Source: Armigeres subalbatus
Lineage: Eukaryota; Arthropoda; Insecta; Diptera; Culicidae
Reading direction: 5' to 3'
Assembly: GCF_024139115.2 (NCBI RefSeq)
Contig: NC_085140.1
Location: 102,932,988 to 102,996,987, forward strand
DNA length: 64,000 bases
The notes under the pieces were generated by a model. That model was not told where the DNA came from. It worked only from the letters and a program-made list of their open reading frames with translations, and ran no database searches. A program made the position numbers and the translations under genes. Below, piece after piece: positions 1 to 11,414 of this stretch. The first letter of the stretch is position 1. Each line of letters opens with the position of its first letter.

Positions 1-1828
1 GGAACTTCCGGAGGAATTCCTGGAGGAACTTCCGAGGAATTCCTGGAGGAACTTCCGGAGGAATTCCTGGAGGAACTTCCGGAGGAATTCCTGGAGGAAC
101 TTCCGGAGGAATTCCTGGAGGAACTTCCGGAGGAATTCCTGGAGGAACTTCCGGAGGAATTCCTGGAGGAACTTCCGGAGGAATTCCTGGAGGAACTTCC
201 GGAGGAATTCCTGGAGGAACTTCCGGAGGAATTCCTGGAGGAACTTCCGGAGGAATTCCTGGAGGAACTTCCGGAGGAATTCCTGGAGGAACTTCCGGAG
301 GAATTCCTGGAGGAACTTCCGGAGGAATTCCTGGAGGAACTTCCGGAGGAATTCCTGGAGGAACTTCCGGAGGAATTCCTGGAGGAACTTCCGGAGGAAT
401 TCCTGGAGGAACTTCCGGAGGAATTTCTGGAGGAACTTCCGGAGGAATTTCTGGAGGAACTTCCGGAGGAACTTCCGGAGGAATTTCTGGAGGAACTTCC
501 AGAGGAATTCCTGGAGGAACTTCCGGAGGAATTCCTGGAGGAACTTCTGGAGGAATTCCTGGAGGAACTTCCGGAGGAATTCCTGGAGGAACTTCCGGAG
601 GAATTCCTGGAGGAACTTCCGGAGGAATTCCTGGAGGAACTTCCGGAGGAATTCCTGGAGGAACTTCCGGAGGAATTGCTGGAGGAACTTCGGGAGGAAT
701 TGCTGGAGGAACTTCCGGAGGAATCCTTGGAGGAACTTCGGAGGAATTCCTGGAGGAACTTCCGGAGGAATTCCTGGAGGAACTTCCGGAGGAATTCCTG
801 GAGGAACTTCCGGAGGAATTCCTGGAGGAACTTCCGGAGGAATTCCTGGAGGAACTTCCGGAGGAATTCCTGGAGGAACTTCCGGAGGAATTCCTGGAGG
901 AACTTCCGGAGGAATTCCTGGAGGATCTTCCGGAGGAGTTCCTGGAGGAACTTCCGGAGGAGTTCCTGGAGGAACTTCCGGAGGAGTTCCTGGAGGAACT
1001 TCCGGAGGAATTCCTGGAGGAACTTCCGGAGGAATTCCTGGAGGAATTCCTGAAGGAACTTCCGGGGGAATTCCTGGAGGAACTACCGGAGAAACTTTTG
1101 GAGGAATTTCTTGAGGAACTTCCGGTGGAAATCTTGGAACATCTGGAGGAACTTCCGGAGGAATTCCTGGAGGAACTTCCGGAGGAATTTTTGGAGGAAC
1201 TTCCGGAGGAATTTCTGGAGGAACTTCCGGAGGAATTCCTGGAGGAACTTCCGGAGGAATTGCTGGAGGAACTTCCGGAGGAATTCCTGGAGGAACTTCC
1301 GGAGGAATTCCTGGAGGAACTTCCGGAGGAGTTCCTGGAGGAACTTCCGGAGGAGTTCCTGGAGGAACTTCCGGAGGAGTTCCTGGAGGAACTTCCGGAG
1401 GAGTTCCTGGAGGAACTTCCGGAGGAGTTCCTGGAGGAACTTCCGGAGGAATTCCTGGAGGAACTTCCGGAGGAATTCCTGGAGGAACTTCCGGAGGAAT
1501 TCCTGAAGGAACTTCCGGAGGAATTCCTGAAGGAACTTCCGGAGGAATTCCTGAAGGAACTTCCGGGGGAATTCCTGGATTAACTACCGGAGAAACTTTT
1601 GGAGGAATTTCTTGAGGAACTTCCGGTGGAAATCTTGGAACATCTGCCGGAAGAACTGCTGGAGGATCTTTCGGAGGTATTCCACGAGGAACTTCCAGAG
1701 ACATTCCAAAAGGAACTTTCGGACGAATTCCTGGAAAAACTTGCGGAGGAATTCTTTGAGGAGCTTACGGAGGAATTTCTGGAGAAGCTTAGAGAGACAT
1801 TTTTGGAGGAATTCCTGGAGGAACTTCA
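1..1828 (+). repeat. 24-bp minisatellite array A
   Basis: This is a near-perfect tandem array of a 24-bp unit built from two similar 12-bp halves, GGAGGAATTCCT and GGAGGAACTTCC. Each typical unit carries an EcoRI site (GAATTC). Units are almost identical from 1 to about 1070 and drift towards the right end, dissolving near 1828. The array continues off the left edge. Because 24 is divisible by 3 and the unit has no stop, several frames stay open and give periodic pseudo-proteins; there is no sign of real coding. Confidence 0.97.
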
Positions 1829-2331
1829 CAAGTGTTATGACAAGTGTCATTTTCAGTCGAAACAAAAATTTATTATAGTGGAAGTAAATGCAAGAAAATA
1901 TTCTTATGATTGAATCATTTATTTGATAAACTACATATATCCTTTATATGCAATTCCGAGATAAAAAAAAATGTTTTTGAACATATCGGCACCGAAGCTT
2001 TTGATTTCTTCGATACAGATCAATAGTTTTTGATAAAACTTAGCATCCTGAGGCACTTCCAGTTAGAAAACTGTAAGCAGTACTCCATAATTAATATTCA
2101 AAGGGCATATACAAGTTCAAACAAGCTAAAATTTGTTTATATATTCTAGGACAAATTATTTTTTCGTATTTTCGGACGAGGATTCAGCATATATAACAAT
2201 CTCATTTGGGCCAAAAATGTCACATATCCAGTTTCTGAAACAAACGGTTCAACTGCTTTGTAAACAGTTTACTTATTTGAGAAAGTAATAACATAGGACG
2301 ATAGCTAGAAACATCAGCTGAATGGCTTTAA

Positions 2332-2570
2332 AATTCAAGACAACATTTTCAAAACAACTTATCTGCTTTTGTAAACAAAGATTTAAACGTCAATTTCACG
2401 AATCTGATACCACTTCGACACAAACCAACGCAATCATCAGGTAGCCGAAATCTTCACCTATCTATTGGTATTGCTGGTTAGCGTGGGAGTGCTATCAGAT
2501 TCGTCAAATCGACGTTCGAATCTTTGTTTACAAAAGCAGATCAATCGTTTTGAAAATTTTGTCTTGAATT
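2332..2570. repeat. Palindrome inside 905-bp unit, copy 1
   Basis: The left arm begins AATTCAAGACAACATTTTC and the right arm ends with its near complement GTCTTGAATT. Arms are about 75-80 bp, with a spacer of roughly 80 bp that includes a GGTAGCC-type core. This is the form of a palindromic MITE captured within the duplicated unit. Confidence 0.75.
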
Positions 2571-3235
2571 GATGTTTTTTTGTGTCTGGAATGTATACCA
2601 ATTGGAAACATTTGTTGAATAAATTAAGCAAAAATAATAAAGAACTCTCTCGAAGTTTTTTTATGAGAATGTAGAAAATGCTATCATCACTCGGTGTTTT
2701 TATATAGGAGGAGATCCGCCCGTGCCGGACAAATAAACCATTTAACGAACAACTCTCTGACCATCTGGATTATGTTGACTTGTATACCATGTACACAAAA
2801 TATTATCATTGATGACTCATACAAACTATATTTGATCATTTGAACTCGTTTTTGGACGAAGAATTTTGATGATGAATGTTTTTGAACATATCGGCACCGA
2901 AGCTTTTGATTTCTTCGATACAGATCAATAGTTTTTGATAAAACTTAGCATCCTGAGGCACTTCCAGTTAGAAAACTGTAAGCAGTGCTCCATAATTAAT
3001 ATTCAAAGGGCATATACAAGTTCAAACAAGCTAAAATTTGTTTATATATTCTAGGACAAATTATTTTTCGTATTTTCGGACGAGGATTCAGCATATATAA
3101 CAATCTCATTTGGGCCAAAAATGTCACATATCCAGTTTCTGAAACAAACGGTTCAACTGCTTTGTAAACAGTTTACTTATTTGAGAAAGTAATAACATAG
3201 GACGATAGCTAGAAACATCAGCTGAATGGCTTTAA

Positions 3236-3473
3236 AATTCAAGACAAAATTTTCAAAACGACTTATCTGCTTTTGTAAACAAAGATTCAAACGTCGATTT
3301 CACGAATCTGATACCACTTCGACACAAACCAACGCAATCATCAGGTAGCCGAAAACTTCACCTATCTATTGGTAGTGTTGGTTTGCGTGGGAGTGCTATC
3401 AGATTCGTCAAATCGACGTTCGAATCTTTGTTTACAAAAGCAGATAAGTCGTTTTGAAAATTTTGTCTTAATT
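3236..3473. repeat. Palindrome inside 905-bp unit, copy 2
   Basis: This is the same inverted repeat as at 2332-2570, carried by the second tandem copy. Its arms pair slightly better (CAAAGATTCAAACGTCGATT with its complement), so copy 1 has gained mismatches since the duplication. Confidence 0.75.
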
Positions 3474-3607
3474 GATGTTTTTGTGTCTGGAAAGTATACC
3501 AATTGGAAACATTTGTTGAATAAATTAAGCAAAAATAATAAAGAACTCTCTCGAAGTTTTTTTATGAGAATGTAGAAAATGCTATCATCACTTGGTGCTT
3601 TTATATA

Positions 3608-4511
3608 GGAGGAGATCCCCCCGTGTCGGACACATAAGCCATTTAACGAAAAACTCTCTAATTATCCGGATTATGATTACTTGTATACCATGTACACAAA
3701 ATATTATCATTGATGACTCATACAAACTATATTTGATCATTTGAACACGTTTTTGGACGAAGTATTTTGATGATGAATTTTAGTGAAAATTTTCATGGTT
3801 CAGAAAAGTGTCCCCGAGTACCGGACACTATTGCATCATGTTCAAATATGACCAAGTTCCTATTACATGAGTAAAGACATCATTTAGAATAGTAATATTT
3901 TTCACTTTCTTCACGTTGTAGATATTAACACGTGTTAGTAGAGCTTTTTTGACTCTCCAGCTCAATTTCTTACATCCCACTCAAAATTCCCTCCATTTTC
4001 AATGACATCTTCAATTTTCGTTTCTGCTTATTTCTATAGCTTTCTGATGCCTCAGTAAGAAAAAATAATTGATTTGAAGTAAGTTTAACAAAACAGGTGT
4101 AAAGAATGGCTATTTGATCACATGAAAAAACTCACTGAGCGGACCCAGGGGACAGCTACCGGATACAGAAATTGATTCTGCACCATAGATACATTATATA
4201 TCTAGCAAATCATGGGCGCTATTTGAAATATGACTAATATTGTCCATCTCTACATAATCACAATGCATTCGATGGGTTTTAATATTGTTGATTCAAACCT
4301 TCTAAAATAAGGCGAAACATGAAATTTTTTGACATTTTTGTTCAATTTCAAATTTTGTTCAAAGTTTACAACGTGGGGATCTGATATTCCATACAGGTAA
4401 TTTACTTTTCAATAGCTCTCTTTTGCACTACATAAGATGATGGAGGGATATCTGCAAGTGCCGTTTTTAAAAGTGTCCGGTATTGGGAGGTGGTCCGGTA
4501 TTGGCTCCCCC
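3608..4511. mobile_element. TA-flanked non-autonomous DNA element
   Basis: The left end reads TATA then GGAGGAGATCCCCCCGTGTC. The right end, read inward, is GGGGGAGCCAATACCGGACC, also preceded by TA. Internal motifs of the GTGTCCGG / CCGGACAC type recur near both ends. No transposase ORF is present, so this is a MITE-like derivative about 0.9 kb long. A right-end fragment of the same family lies at 8523-8629. Confidence 0.55.
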
Positions 4512-4623
4512 TATATATTTTTTTAGTATTCTGGATTTATCCAAATGAAGAGTCAAATCATTCTCTTGATTTATTTTGCAAATCTCGAATAGATTCGTCA
4601 ACGATACGAGAGCATAATCAATA

Positions 4624-4752
4624 GTGTTGTCCAATAAGCAGCTCGAAGTAGCTCGAAGTTGTTCCCGCCCTGCTTGTTCTTTTTGTCAACAAATGGGCAT
4701 GAGCAGGACAGGGAGAAACTTCGAGCTACTTCAAGCTCTCATTGGACAGCAT
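4624..4752. mobile_element. Palindromic MITE, TA target site
   Basis: The ends are GTGTTGTCCAATAAGCAGCT on the left and, read inward on the right, ATGCTGTCCAATGAGAGCTT. Arms of about 45 bp share the core AGTAGCTCGAAGTT. TA dinucleotides flank both sides. The whole element is 129 bp and non-coding. Confidence 0.75.
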
Positions 4753-4885
4753 TAATATCACTTTCACTCAGAATATAATTTATGATTGATTATGTCAAGA
4801 GCGCTGTTAAGACGATCATTTCCATAAATACATCATTTTAATAACAGGTCCTGGTTTCAAGTAACTGCACCAGTATCAGTATCTT

Positions 4886-5414
4886 GCTCCTAATTTGGCC
4901 AATTTCTCGCATAAATCCGAAAATAAAGCAATTTCCGAGGACTTTATTAACTGTAAAAAAAAAGATATATATTTCTCCCAAGCAGCACAACTTGTTTCAC
5001 TACTGAACATTTCACTGTGTTGCAACTATTCGGAAAGAAACAATCTTTGCGTATGTACCATCAAATATAACTATCTTGCAATCTAAAAAGCGCAAGAGGT
5101 GGAGCCTACGGAAACATCCTTCGATTGCAGTAAACTTGCAATAATGTTGCAAAATACTACAGCGGAAAAAAATAAAATAAAAATATAAAACAAAATTCGA
5201 TTTATGGATCTTGTGATTGATAGTCCTTTACTCTACCACAATACCATTCAAATTTTGTACTCGGGTTTTCTGTTACTTGATTGCACCATCACTGTAAAAA
5301 AATGTGAGTTGTCAAAACGTTGCACTATGCTAAATTAAACATGAAGACACACTCAACTTATCTGCAACAGTTTTTGGAAAAAATGCATTTTTCAGGGATG
5401 GCCAAATTAGGCAC
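4886..5414. mobile_element. Possible MITE with short inverted ends
   Basis: A short terminal inverted repeat, CCTAATTTGGCCA, occurs at 4886-4901 and inverted at 5399-5414, about 0.5 kb apart. No clean target duplication is visible, and the inside is AT-rich and non-coding. It could be a coincidence of two short fragments. Confidence 0.3.
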
Positions 5415-7040
5415 TAAAGCTGGTACACTTACCCGACTATTAATATTTTTTCTATTATGATTTATATCGAATCGCGAATTTAATTATAAATTGGAAAAAT
5501 TCTCAATACCCAAGTACCTTCAAACGATATATGTATAATGTATTGCACCTGTATGCAATTGTATCGTAATCGTAATGCAAAGCCATAATTTACGAACCAG
5601 TAATATCCGGGGGATTCCGTATGCCGTAATTCCACGCTTTCGCACATATTAGCAACGTGTACGTGGCGATGTGGCCGTTGCGTCGTCGAAACTGTTGACT
5701 CCATTAACCAGCCGCCAGACATTACAAAACTATTGCAATTCTCGGGCTCCGTGTGAAAATCGCAAACCCCGCCGCAGGCAAGAATGTGACTTTACAATCA
5801 ACACGTTCTTCACGTGCTCGCTTGCCATTACATGCCTCGGAAACTTGTATTTCCTCCTGGGGTTGCATACAGTGGTTTCTAATTTCGATCTGGCGGAATT
5901 TCGATTAAATTATTACAATACTCGCGGCAATAAAAAAAATGTTTCATTTTACCAGAGTTGACCGAATTTCTATCACAGTTGCCGCCAATACTATTTTCTA
6001 ATAAAAGTGAAATGTCTGGTTGCGCTAGTAGATACGATCAGTAGAAGGGCAGTCGTCTTCTTGACATCGGTAACTCTCCACCGTGGTCGTCGAAAAATAA
6101 AAGCAACGGGGATGGCAATGGGACTGGGAGTGAGATTAGGCCATCGCTCTGATGTTCGTTCAAAAAAAATTCTCATACTTTAGTTCTCTTGTCTTCAGAT
6201 ATAATAATTCCATTATACATACATTCTAAGTTGTTGATACAGAGACCCATTCTCACCCCATTTGATAAGCTCCATTGTCACCCCCATGCCGGTATTATAA
6301 AAGACGTTTGTTCATCGCTGGAAATTTGAATGCGGTGAGCCCAAACAGTCCCAACGTGCTAATGAACAATCAATATAATGCATAACTGACGATTCTGTTC
6401 ACATTCGTTTGCATGCTCCTTAGGGGACGTACCTTTTGCGGAAAATACCCTCACAGCATTAAGGGCGGAAAGGCCCGACATAATTTTCCATCATATTATC
6501 TAACGCCTCTTATTAGATGCTCCGCCAAGATTTATATCTTGGGATTTTTTACTGTGAAAATTAAAAACGTTTCCCCACAACAAACCAAACGTGACTGCAT
6601 AAGTGCGATCAAATGATGAACGCGCAGATGACTTGATAAAAAACTGGTATTAAAACTGGAGGCATGTAATAATCCGGTTCGAAGCAGAAACTACTAAAAG
6701 GTAATTCAACATGTGTTATCAAGCGAGATGGAAGTCTATGAATAAAATATAGTAGAGTCAAATAAATCAATTATGTTCAGATTTAAAACGATTCAGGAAT
6801 GTATAAAATGTTAAGTGTCATGTAATTTTTACAAAGCGGATTTCTGACAATAAATATTTTGAAAATAAACCGGTTTTTCCTCCATTAATCGACAGAATGG
6901 AAAATCGGAGATTATTTAGTCACGAACATCCATTAGGGTTCCCCGCATGTGGATTTTCTGTGAACCCGTTATAGGGAATGTTCATATCCTCATATCCATT
7001 GCGGGCAGTAGGAACTATTTCCAAGGGCCTGGTCGTCTAG
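5415..7040. other. Non-coding stretch, no gene recognised
   Basis: This AT-rich DNA has only short, unrelated open frames. The segment around 5560-5830 is less AT-rich and looks single-copy within the window, but its reading frames have no recognisable domain. I see no RNA gene, tandem array or terminal inverted repeat. Confidence 0.4.
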
Positions 7041-7059
7041 AAAACCAATAATTACGAAC

Positions 7060-8195
7060 AATATAAGAGATAATGCGACTCGATATAATCGGCAAAGACC
7101 TAGGCGACGAAAAAAGGATCACGATTGGAAGCGTGGAACATGGAACTGCAAAAGGTTTCGCAGGTTGCGACAGGATGATCTACGATGAATTACATCCCCG
7201 CAACTTCGACGTCGTGGCGCTGCAGGAAATCTGCTGGACAGGACAGAAAGTGTGGAAAAGCGGGCATCGAGCGGCTACCTTCTATCAAAGCTGTGGCACC
7301 ACCAACCAGCTGGGAACCGGCTTCATAGTGCTGGGAAAGATGCGCCAACGCGTGATTGGGTGGCAGCCAATCAACGCAAGGATGTGCAAGCTGAGGATTG
7401 AAGGCCGTTTCTTAAACTATAGCATCATCAACGTGCACTTCTCACACGTAGGGAGACCCGACGACGAGAAAAAGGCGTTTTATGCACAGCTGGGGTAGAC
7501 GTATTATGGATGCCCACTGCGGGAGTCAAAGTCGTTACTGGTGACATGAACGCTCAGGTAGGAAGGGAGGTGATGCATAAATTTTGTAGTCACTCGTGGA
7601 ATGGTAATCCGAAGTAGGTACTTTCTTTTCTCGCGAGAATATCCACATGGCCATATGGAGATCACCTATTCCAAAAACGGAAAACCAAATCGATCACGTT
7701 CCAATCGATGGTAAATTCCTCTCCAACATCACGAACGTCCGCCCCCACCGCGCGTTGCGGGTTGCGGATATTGAATTCTACCACCACCTCGTTTCAGTAT
7801 GCCTGCGCTCAAAACTTTTGACGGTGTACAATACGCGGCGAAGTCGATCGCTGCAGCTAAACATTGTGTGGCTACAAGACGTGTCTCGCGTCGCGTTTTA
7901 TTAGTGACAAGACGATAGACTAGCCCAAGACTACGCGCAGCAGTTGGAAGTGGCGGTTGGAAGCAGCAGTTGGAAGTGGCCAACGGAAGAGAATGTCGGA
8001 CAGTAATCCGGTGAAAATGGTTCTCGACAACGATCCGACGGGAACAAGAGGGCGAAGTGCACTGCGAGCAAGGTGGATTGATCAAGTGGAGGACGATTTG
8101 CGGACCCTCCACAGACTGCATGGCAGCCATGAGCTGTGTTGAATGGAGAAGACTTTGCTTTACTGTACAGGCCAATTCTTGCCTAGTCTGAGAAT
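7060..8195 (+). pseudogene. RTE-type retrotransposon copy, internally deleted
   Basis: This is a fossil of an RTE-clade-like non-LTR element (family A here). The open frame 7073-7498 encodes the N-terminal half of an AP-type endonuclease: the motif VVALQEICWTG is followed by a YQSCGTTNQLGTGF block and the NYSIINVHFSH strand. A stop and frameshift follow, and the frame resumes at 7647 with the QIDHVPIDGKF segment. Near 7940-7990 the sequence jumps straight to the extreme C-terminus (NPVKMVLDNDPTGTR, then ARWIDQVEDDLRTL), so the whole reverse transcriptase is missing. The 3' end matches that of the copies at 40507 and 50775. It is non-functional. The RTE assignment comes from the LRWAGHV-type tail of its relatives and is moderately sure. 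Confidence 0.8.
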
Positions 8196-8210
8196 AATGA
8201 TAAACATAAT

Positions 8211-8502
8211 CTTCTTCTTCTTATTGGCATTACATCCCCACACTGGGACAGAGCCGCCTCGCAGCTAAGTGTTCATTAGGCACTTCCACAGTTATTAACT
8301 GCGAGGTTTCTAAGCCAAGTTACCATTTTTGCATTCGTATATCATGAGGCTAACACGATGATACTTTTATGCCCAAGGAAGTCAAGACAATTTCCAATCC
8401 GAAAATTGCCTAGACCGGCACCGGGAATCGAACCCAGCCACCCTCAGCATGGTCTTGCTTTGTAGCCGCGCGTCTTACCGTACGGCTAAGGAGGAGGGAG
8501 GA
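8211..8502 (-). mobile_element. tRNA-derived SINE, Feilai-like
   Basis: On the minus strand this starts with GCCGTACGGTAAGACGCGCG (A-box region) and has the B-box GGTTCGATTCC. It ends in a (GAA)n tail, seen as TCTTCTTCTTC on the plus strand. A perfect 12-bp target duplication, GATAAACATAAT, lies at 8199-8210 and 8503-8514. The insertion sits in the 3' tail of the RTE copy at 7060-8195. It resembles two other copies at 38734 and 54112. The Feilai name is from memory and not verified. Confidence 0.9.
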
Positions 8503-8522
8503 GATAAACATAATAAAGGACT

Positions 8523-8629
8523 ATTAAATAGCATCCTTTTGTACTACATAAGACGGTGGAGAGACCTCTGCAAGTGTCGTTTTGAGTAGTGTCCGGTATT
8601 GAGAGGTCTCCGGTGCTGGGGATCTTCCC
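8523..8629. mobile_element. Right-end fragment of GTGTCCGG DNA element
   Basis: This stretch matches 4415-4511 in order and spacing: an ACTACATAAGA block, CTGCAAGTG, then GTGTCCGGTATTG repeated imperfectly. It is a solo end fragment of the family seen complete at 3608-4511. Confidence 0.6.
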
Positions 8630-9635
8630 GTTCTCATTTAGTACTTTCGTACAAAGCTAGTACACTTCATTCACTATATTGGGTCTGCTAAAAACTATAA
8701 CACCTTCGAAAAAACCACGCTTATCGTTCACAAGTGCGGCAGGACTCCGTAAGTGATCCGAGATCATGCGAGTCCCGGAAGGTTAAGAAGGGATCTCATA
8801 TGTAATTTTCTTATTCTGGCCAAATTAGCCTACATCAAAATTAGAGATCACATTCATCCTTATTGCGGACAAAAACCTGCTAGTGATTGTGGATGTGTGG
8901 TCATTTTTCTTGAGTAAGGGTAAACGGAAATCTGCAACCAGACACCTGAGGAGGTAACTCAGGTAGTGTGGGGATTGGTATGTCATGTAACTCTTACTCG
9001 ACCCACTAAAACCAAAATCCTTTCGCCAGTCCGTACCCCCGGCCCGGCAATACATCAGGAGGTATGCTAACGCACTTGACTTTAAGGTCTGAGGGAAGCT
9101 CTCTCGCGGTAGAGCGCTATTTTCGTAATAAAATGTCTATAACTTGGAATTGGAAACGAATTTCGCTTATCCCAACTGACAATCTCTTTGAAATTTATCA
9201 AGGAATGTTCCTACAAAATTTTATGGCCCTACAATTTTCCAAATTTGAATTAAGCTCTAAATACTAAACTATTGTACAACTGAAATTATCGCTTCTCAGT
9301 AACTCTCTCCGATGATTTGAGGCACAAAGGAATCGAATTTCGCAAAACCCAACTGACAAAAGTTTTGAATTTTTCCAACGATCGTTTTGATGTAATAAAA
9401 AGTATATGTCACCGCAATAAATTTTGCAGGAAGCTCTTTTTACTTCAACCAACAGCGTATTTTCTTGTGGCTCACGGCCGGAAAGGAGCAATGAGAGCGG
9501 TAGAAAGTCTGTCAAATTTGTATCTAGCGTGACACTAGAAAAAAGCGTATTCCTATTTGTGAACACGAGGATACCAAATATATAAATTGAAATCAAATAT
9601 AGGAATGAGATAAGATAAACAATTGATAATAAATA
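8630..9635. other. Non-coding stretch with weak duplication
   Basis: No gene is recognised. Two diverged direct repeats share CGAATTTCGC and CCCAACTGACAA, near 9150-9230 and 9325-9400, suggesting an old duplicated repeat unit of roughly 180 bp. The remainder is AT-rich with short frames only. Confidence 0.4.
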
Positions 9636-11006
9636 ACACAAATAAGATAAATAAAACAAATAAGACAAATAAGACAAATAAAGCAAATAAGACAAATTCC
9701 TACGGAAGTTCCTTTGGAAATTCATCCGGAAGTTCCTCCAGGAATTCCTCCGGAAGTTCCTCCAGGAATTCCTCCGGAAGTTCCTCCAGGAATTCCTCCG
9801 AAAGTTCCTCCAGGAATTCCTCCGGAAGTTCCTCCAGGAATTCCTCCGGAAGTTCCTCCAGGAATTCCTCCGGAAGTTCCTCCAGGAATTCCTCCGGGAG
9901 TTCCTCCAGGAATTCCTCCGGAAGTTCCTCCAGGAATTCCTCCGGAAGTTCCTCCAGGAATTCCTCCGGAAGTTCCTCCAGGAATTCCTCCGGAAGTTCC
10001 TCCAGTAATTCCTCCGGAAGTTCCTCCAGGAATTCCTCCGAAAGTTCCTCCAGGAATTCCTCCGGAAGTTCCTCCAGGAATTCCTTCTGAAGTTTCTCCA
10101 GGAATTCCTCCAGAGGTTCCTTCAGGAATTCCTCCGGAAGTTCCTCCAGGAATTTCTCCGGAAGTTGCATTAGGGATTCCTTCGGTAGTTCCTCCAGGAA
10201 TTCTTCCGAAAGTTTCTTCAGGAATTCCTCCGGAAGTTTCTCAAGGAATTCCTCCGAAAGTTCCTCCAGGAATTCCTCCGGAAGTTCCTCCAGGAATTCT
10301 TCCGGAAGTTCCTCCAGGAATTCCTTCGGAAGTTCCCCCAGGAATTCCTTCGGAAGTTCCTCCAGAAATTCCTTCGGAAGTTCCTCCAGAAATTCCTTCG
10401 GAAGTTCCTCCAGGAATTCCTTTGGAAGCTCCTCCAGGAATTCTTTTGGAAGTTCCTCCAGGAATGCTTTCGGAAGTTCCACCAGGAATTCATTCGGAAG
10501 TTCCTCCAGGAATTCTTTCGGAAGTTCCTCCAGGAATTCTTTCGGAAGTTCCTCCAGGAATTCCTTCGGAAGTTCCTCCAGAAATTCCTTCGGAAGTTCC
10601 TCCAGATATTTCCTTCGGAAATTCCTTCGGAAATTCCTCCGAGAGTTCCTATGGGAATTCCTCCGGTAGTTTCTGCGAGAATTCCTCCGGAAGTTCCTTC
10701 AAAAATTCCTCCGGAAGTTCCCCCGGGAATTCCTCCGTAAATTCCTTTGGGAATTTCTTCGGAAGTTCCTTAGGGAATTCCTCCGGAAGTTCCTTTGGGA
10801 ATTCCTCTGGAAGTTCCTACTTCCAAAGGAACTTCCTCTTGAATTCCCGTGGGAACTTCCGGAGGCATTCCGGAAGAATTCCCGGAGGAACTTCCGAAAG
10901 AATTTCTGGAGGAACTTACTTTATTTTTCTTCTTAGTCTCATCTATCTTATTTGTCTTATTTGTCTTATTTGTCTTATTTGTCTTATTTGTCTTATTTGT
11001 CTTACT
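9636..11006 (-). repeat. 24-bp minisatellite array B, inverted to A
   Basis: From 9698 the unit is GGAAGTTCCTCCAGGAATTC plus CTCC, the exact reverse complement of array A. It runs for about 1.1 kb with increasing divergence to the right. Near 10822 the orientation flips for about 90 bp. The array is bracketed by inverted 9-bp tandem repeats, AAGACAAAT on the left (9636-9697) and ATTTGTCTT on the right (about 10935-11006), giving a lopsided foldback. Open frames of up to 450 codons arise from the periodicity and are not accepted as genes. Confidence 0.95.
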
Positions 11007-11414
11007 TACACCAGAACCACTGTTATCACCCAAATACTTTTCAAAGCTTGTGTGAAAACCTTGTAAAGAAATCCTCTCACGATATTTTCTAATGTTGTTC
11101 TAGAAACGGCTCATGTTTTCATTTTCCAAAACCAGCTGGAGTTTATTTATTTTAATTTCCTCATTGCGTGATTGGTCGGCGCTGCTGCTGTTCTCTCGCC
11201 GAACCACTGCATGAGTGATAAATTTCCCCATTGTTGCCAATTCCTTTTGTTCTCCGTTTACGGCAAATTCTCAAGCAATTGTAAACTGCATAATAATGAA
11301 ATAATTTTGGCGACACTGCCAGCGTCATTCTGGCGGGCTGAATTGGGCAATTTTCTCTCTCAGAGAGTGCTACCACGTGCTTTTTTAACGGAAAACCCTT
11401 CCCTCAGACCTTAA
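11007..11414. other. Non-coding stretch, apparently single-copy
   Basis: There is no gene, repeat or terminal inverted repeat that I can recognise. It separates the foldback minisatellite from the 3' end of the R1-like element. Confidence 0.35.

Larger units (their letters stand above)
1971..3777. repeat. 905-bp tandem duplication, two copies
   Basis: Copy 1 is 1971-2875 and copy 2 is 2876-3777. They differ only by scattered substitutions and small indels, which implies a fairly recent duplication. Each copy holds a long palindrome and, near its right end, the left terminus of the GGAGGAGATC-type DNA element, complete only at 3608-4511. A diverged relative of the left part of the unit lies at 17323-17640, so the source is a dispersed repeat family. 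No coding potential is seen. Confidence 0.9.

Noticed and set aside
676..1913. Several open frames in array A with RNSWRNFR or EEFLEELP repeats
   Set aside because: A 24-bp unit without stops keeps several frames open at once. Overlapping frames on both strands and no start or flanking gene structure argue against coding.
5480..6176. Small frames on both strands in a less AT-rich patch
   Set aside because: They have no domain, splice context or repeat support; chance frames of this size are expected.
8390..8480. tRNA gene suggested by the GGTTCGATTCC box
   Set aside because: The same sequence occurs in three SINE copies with target duplications and lacks a complete cloverleaf.
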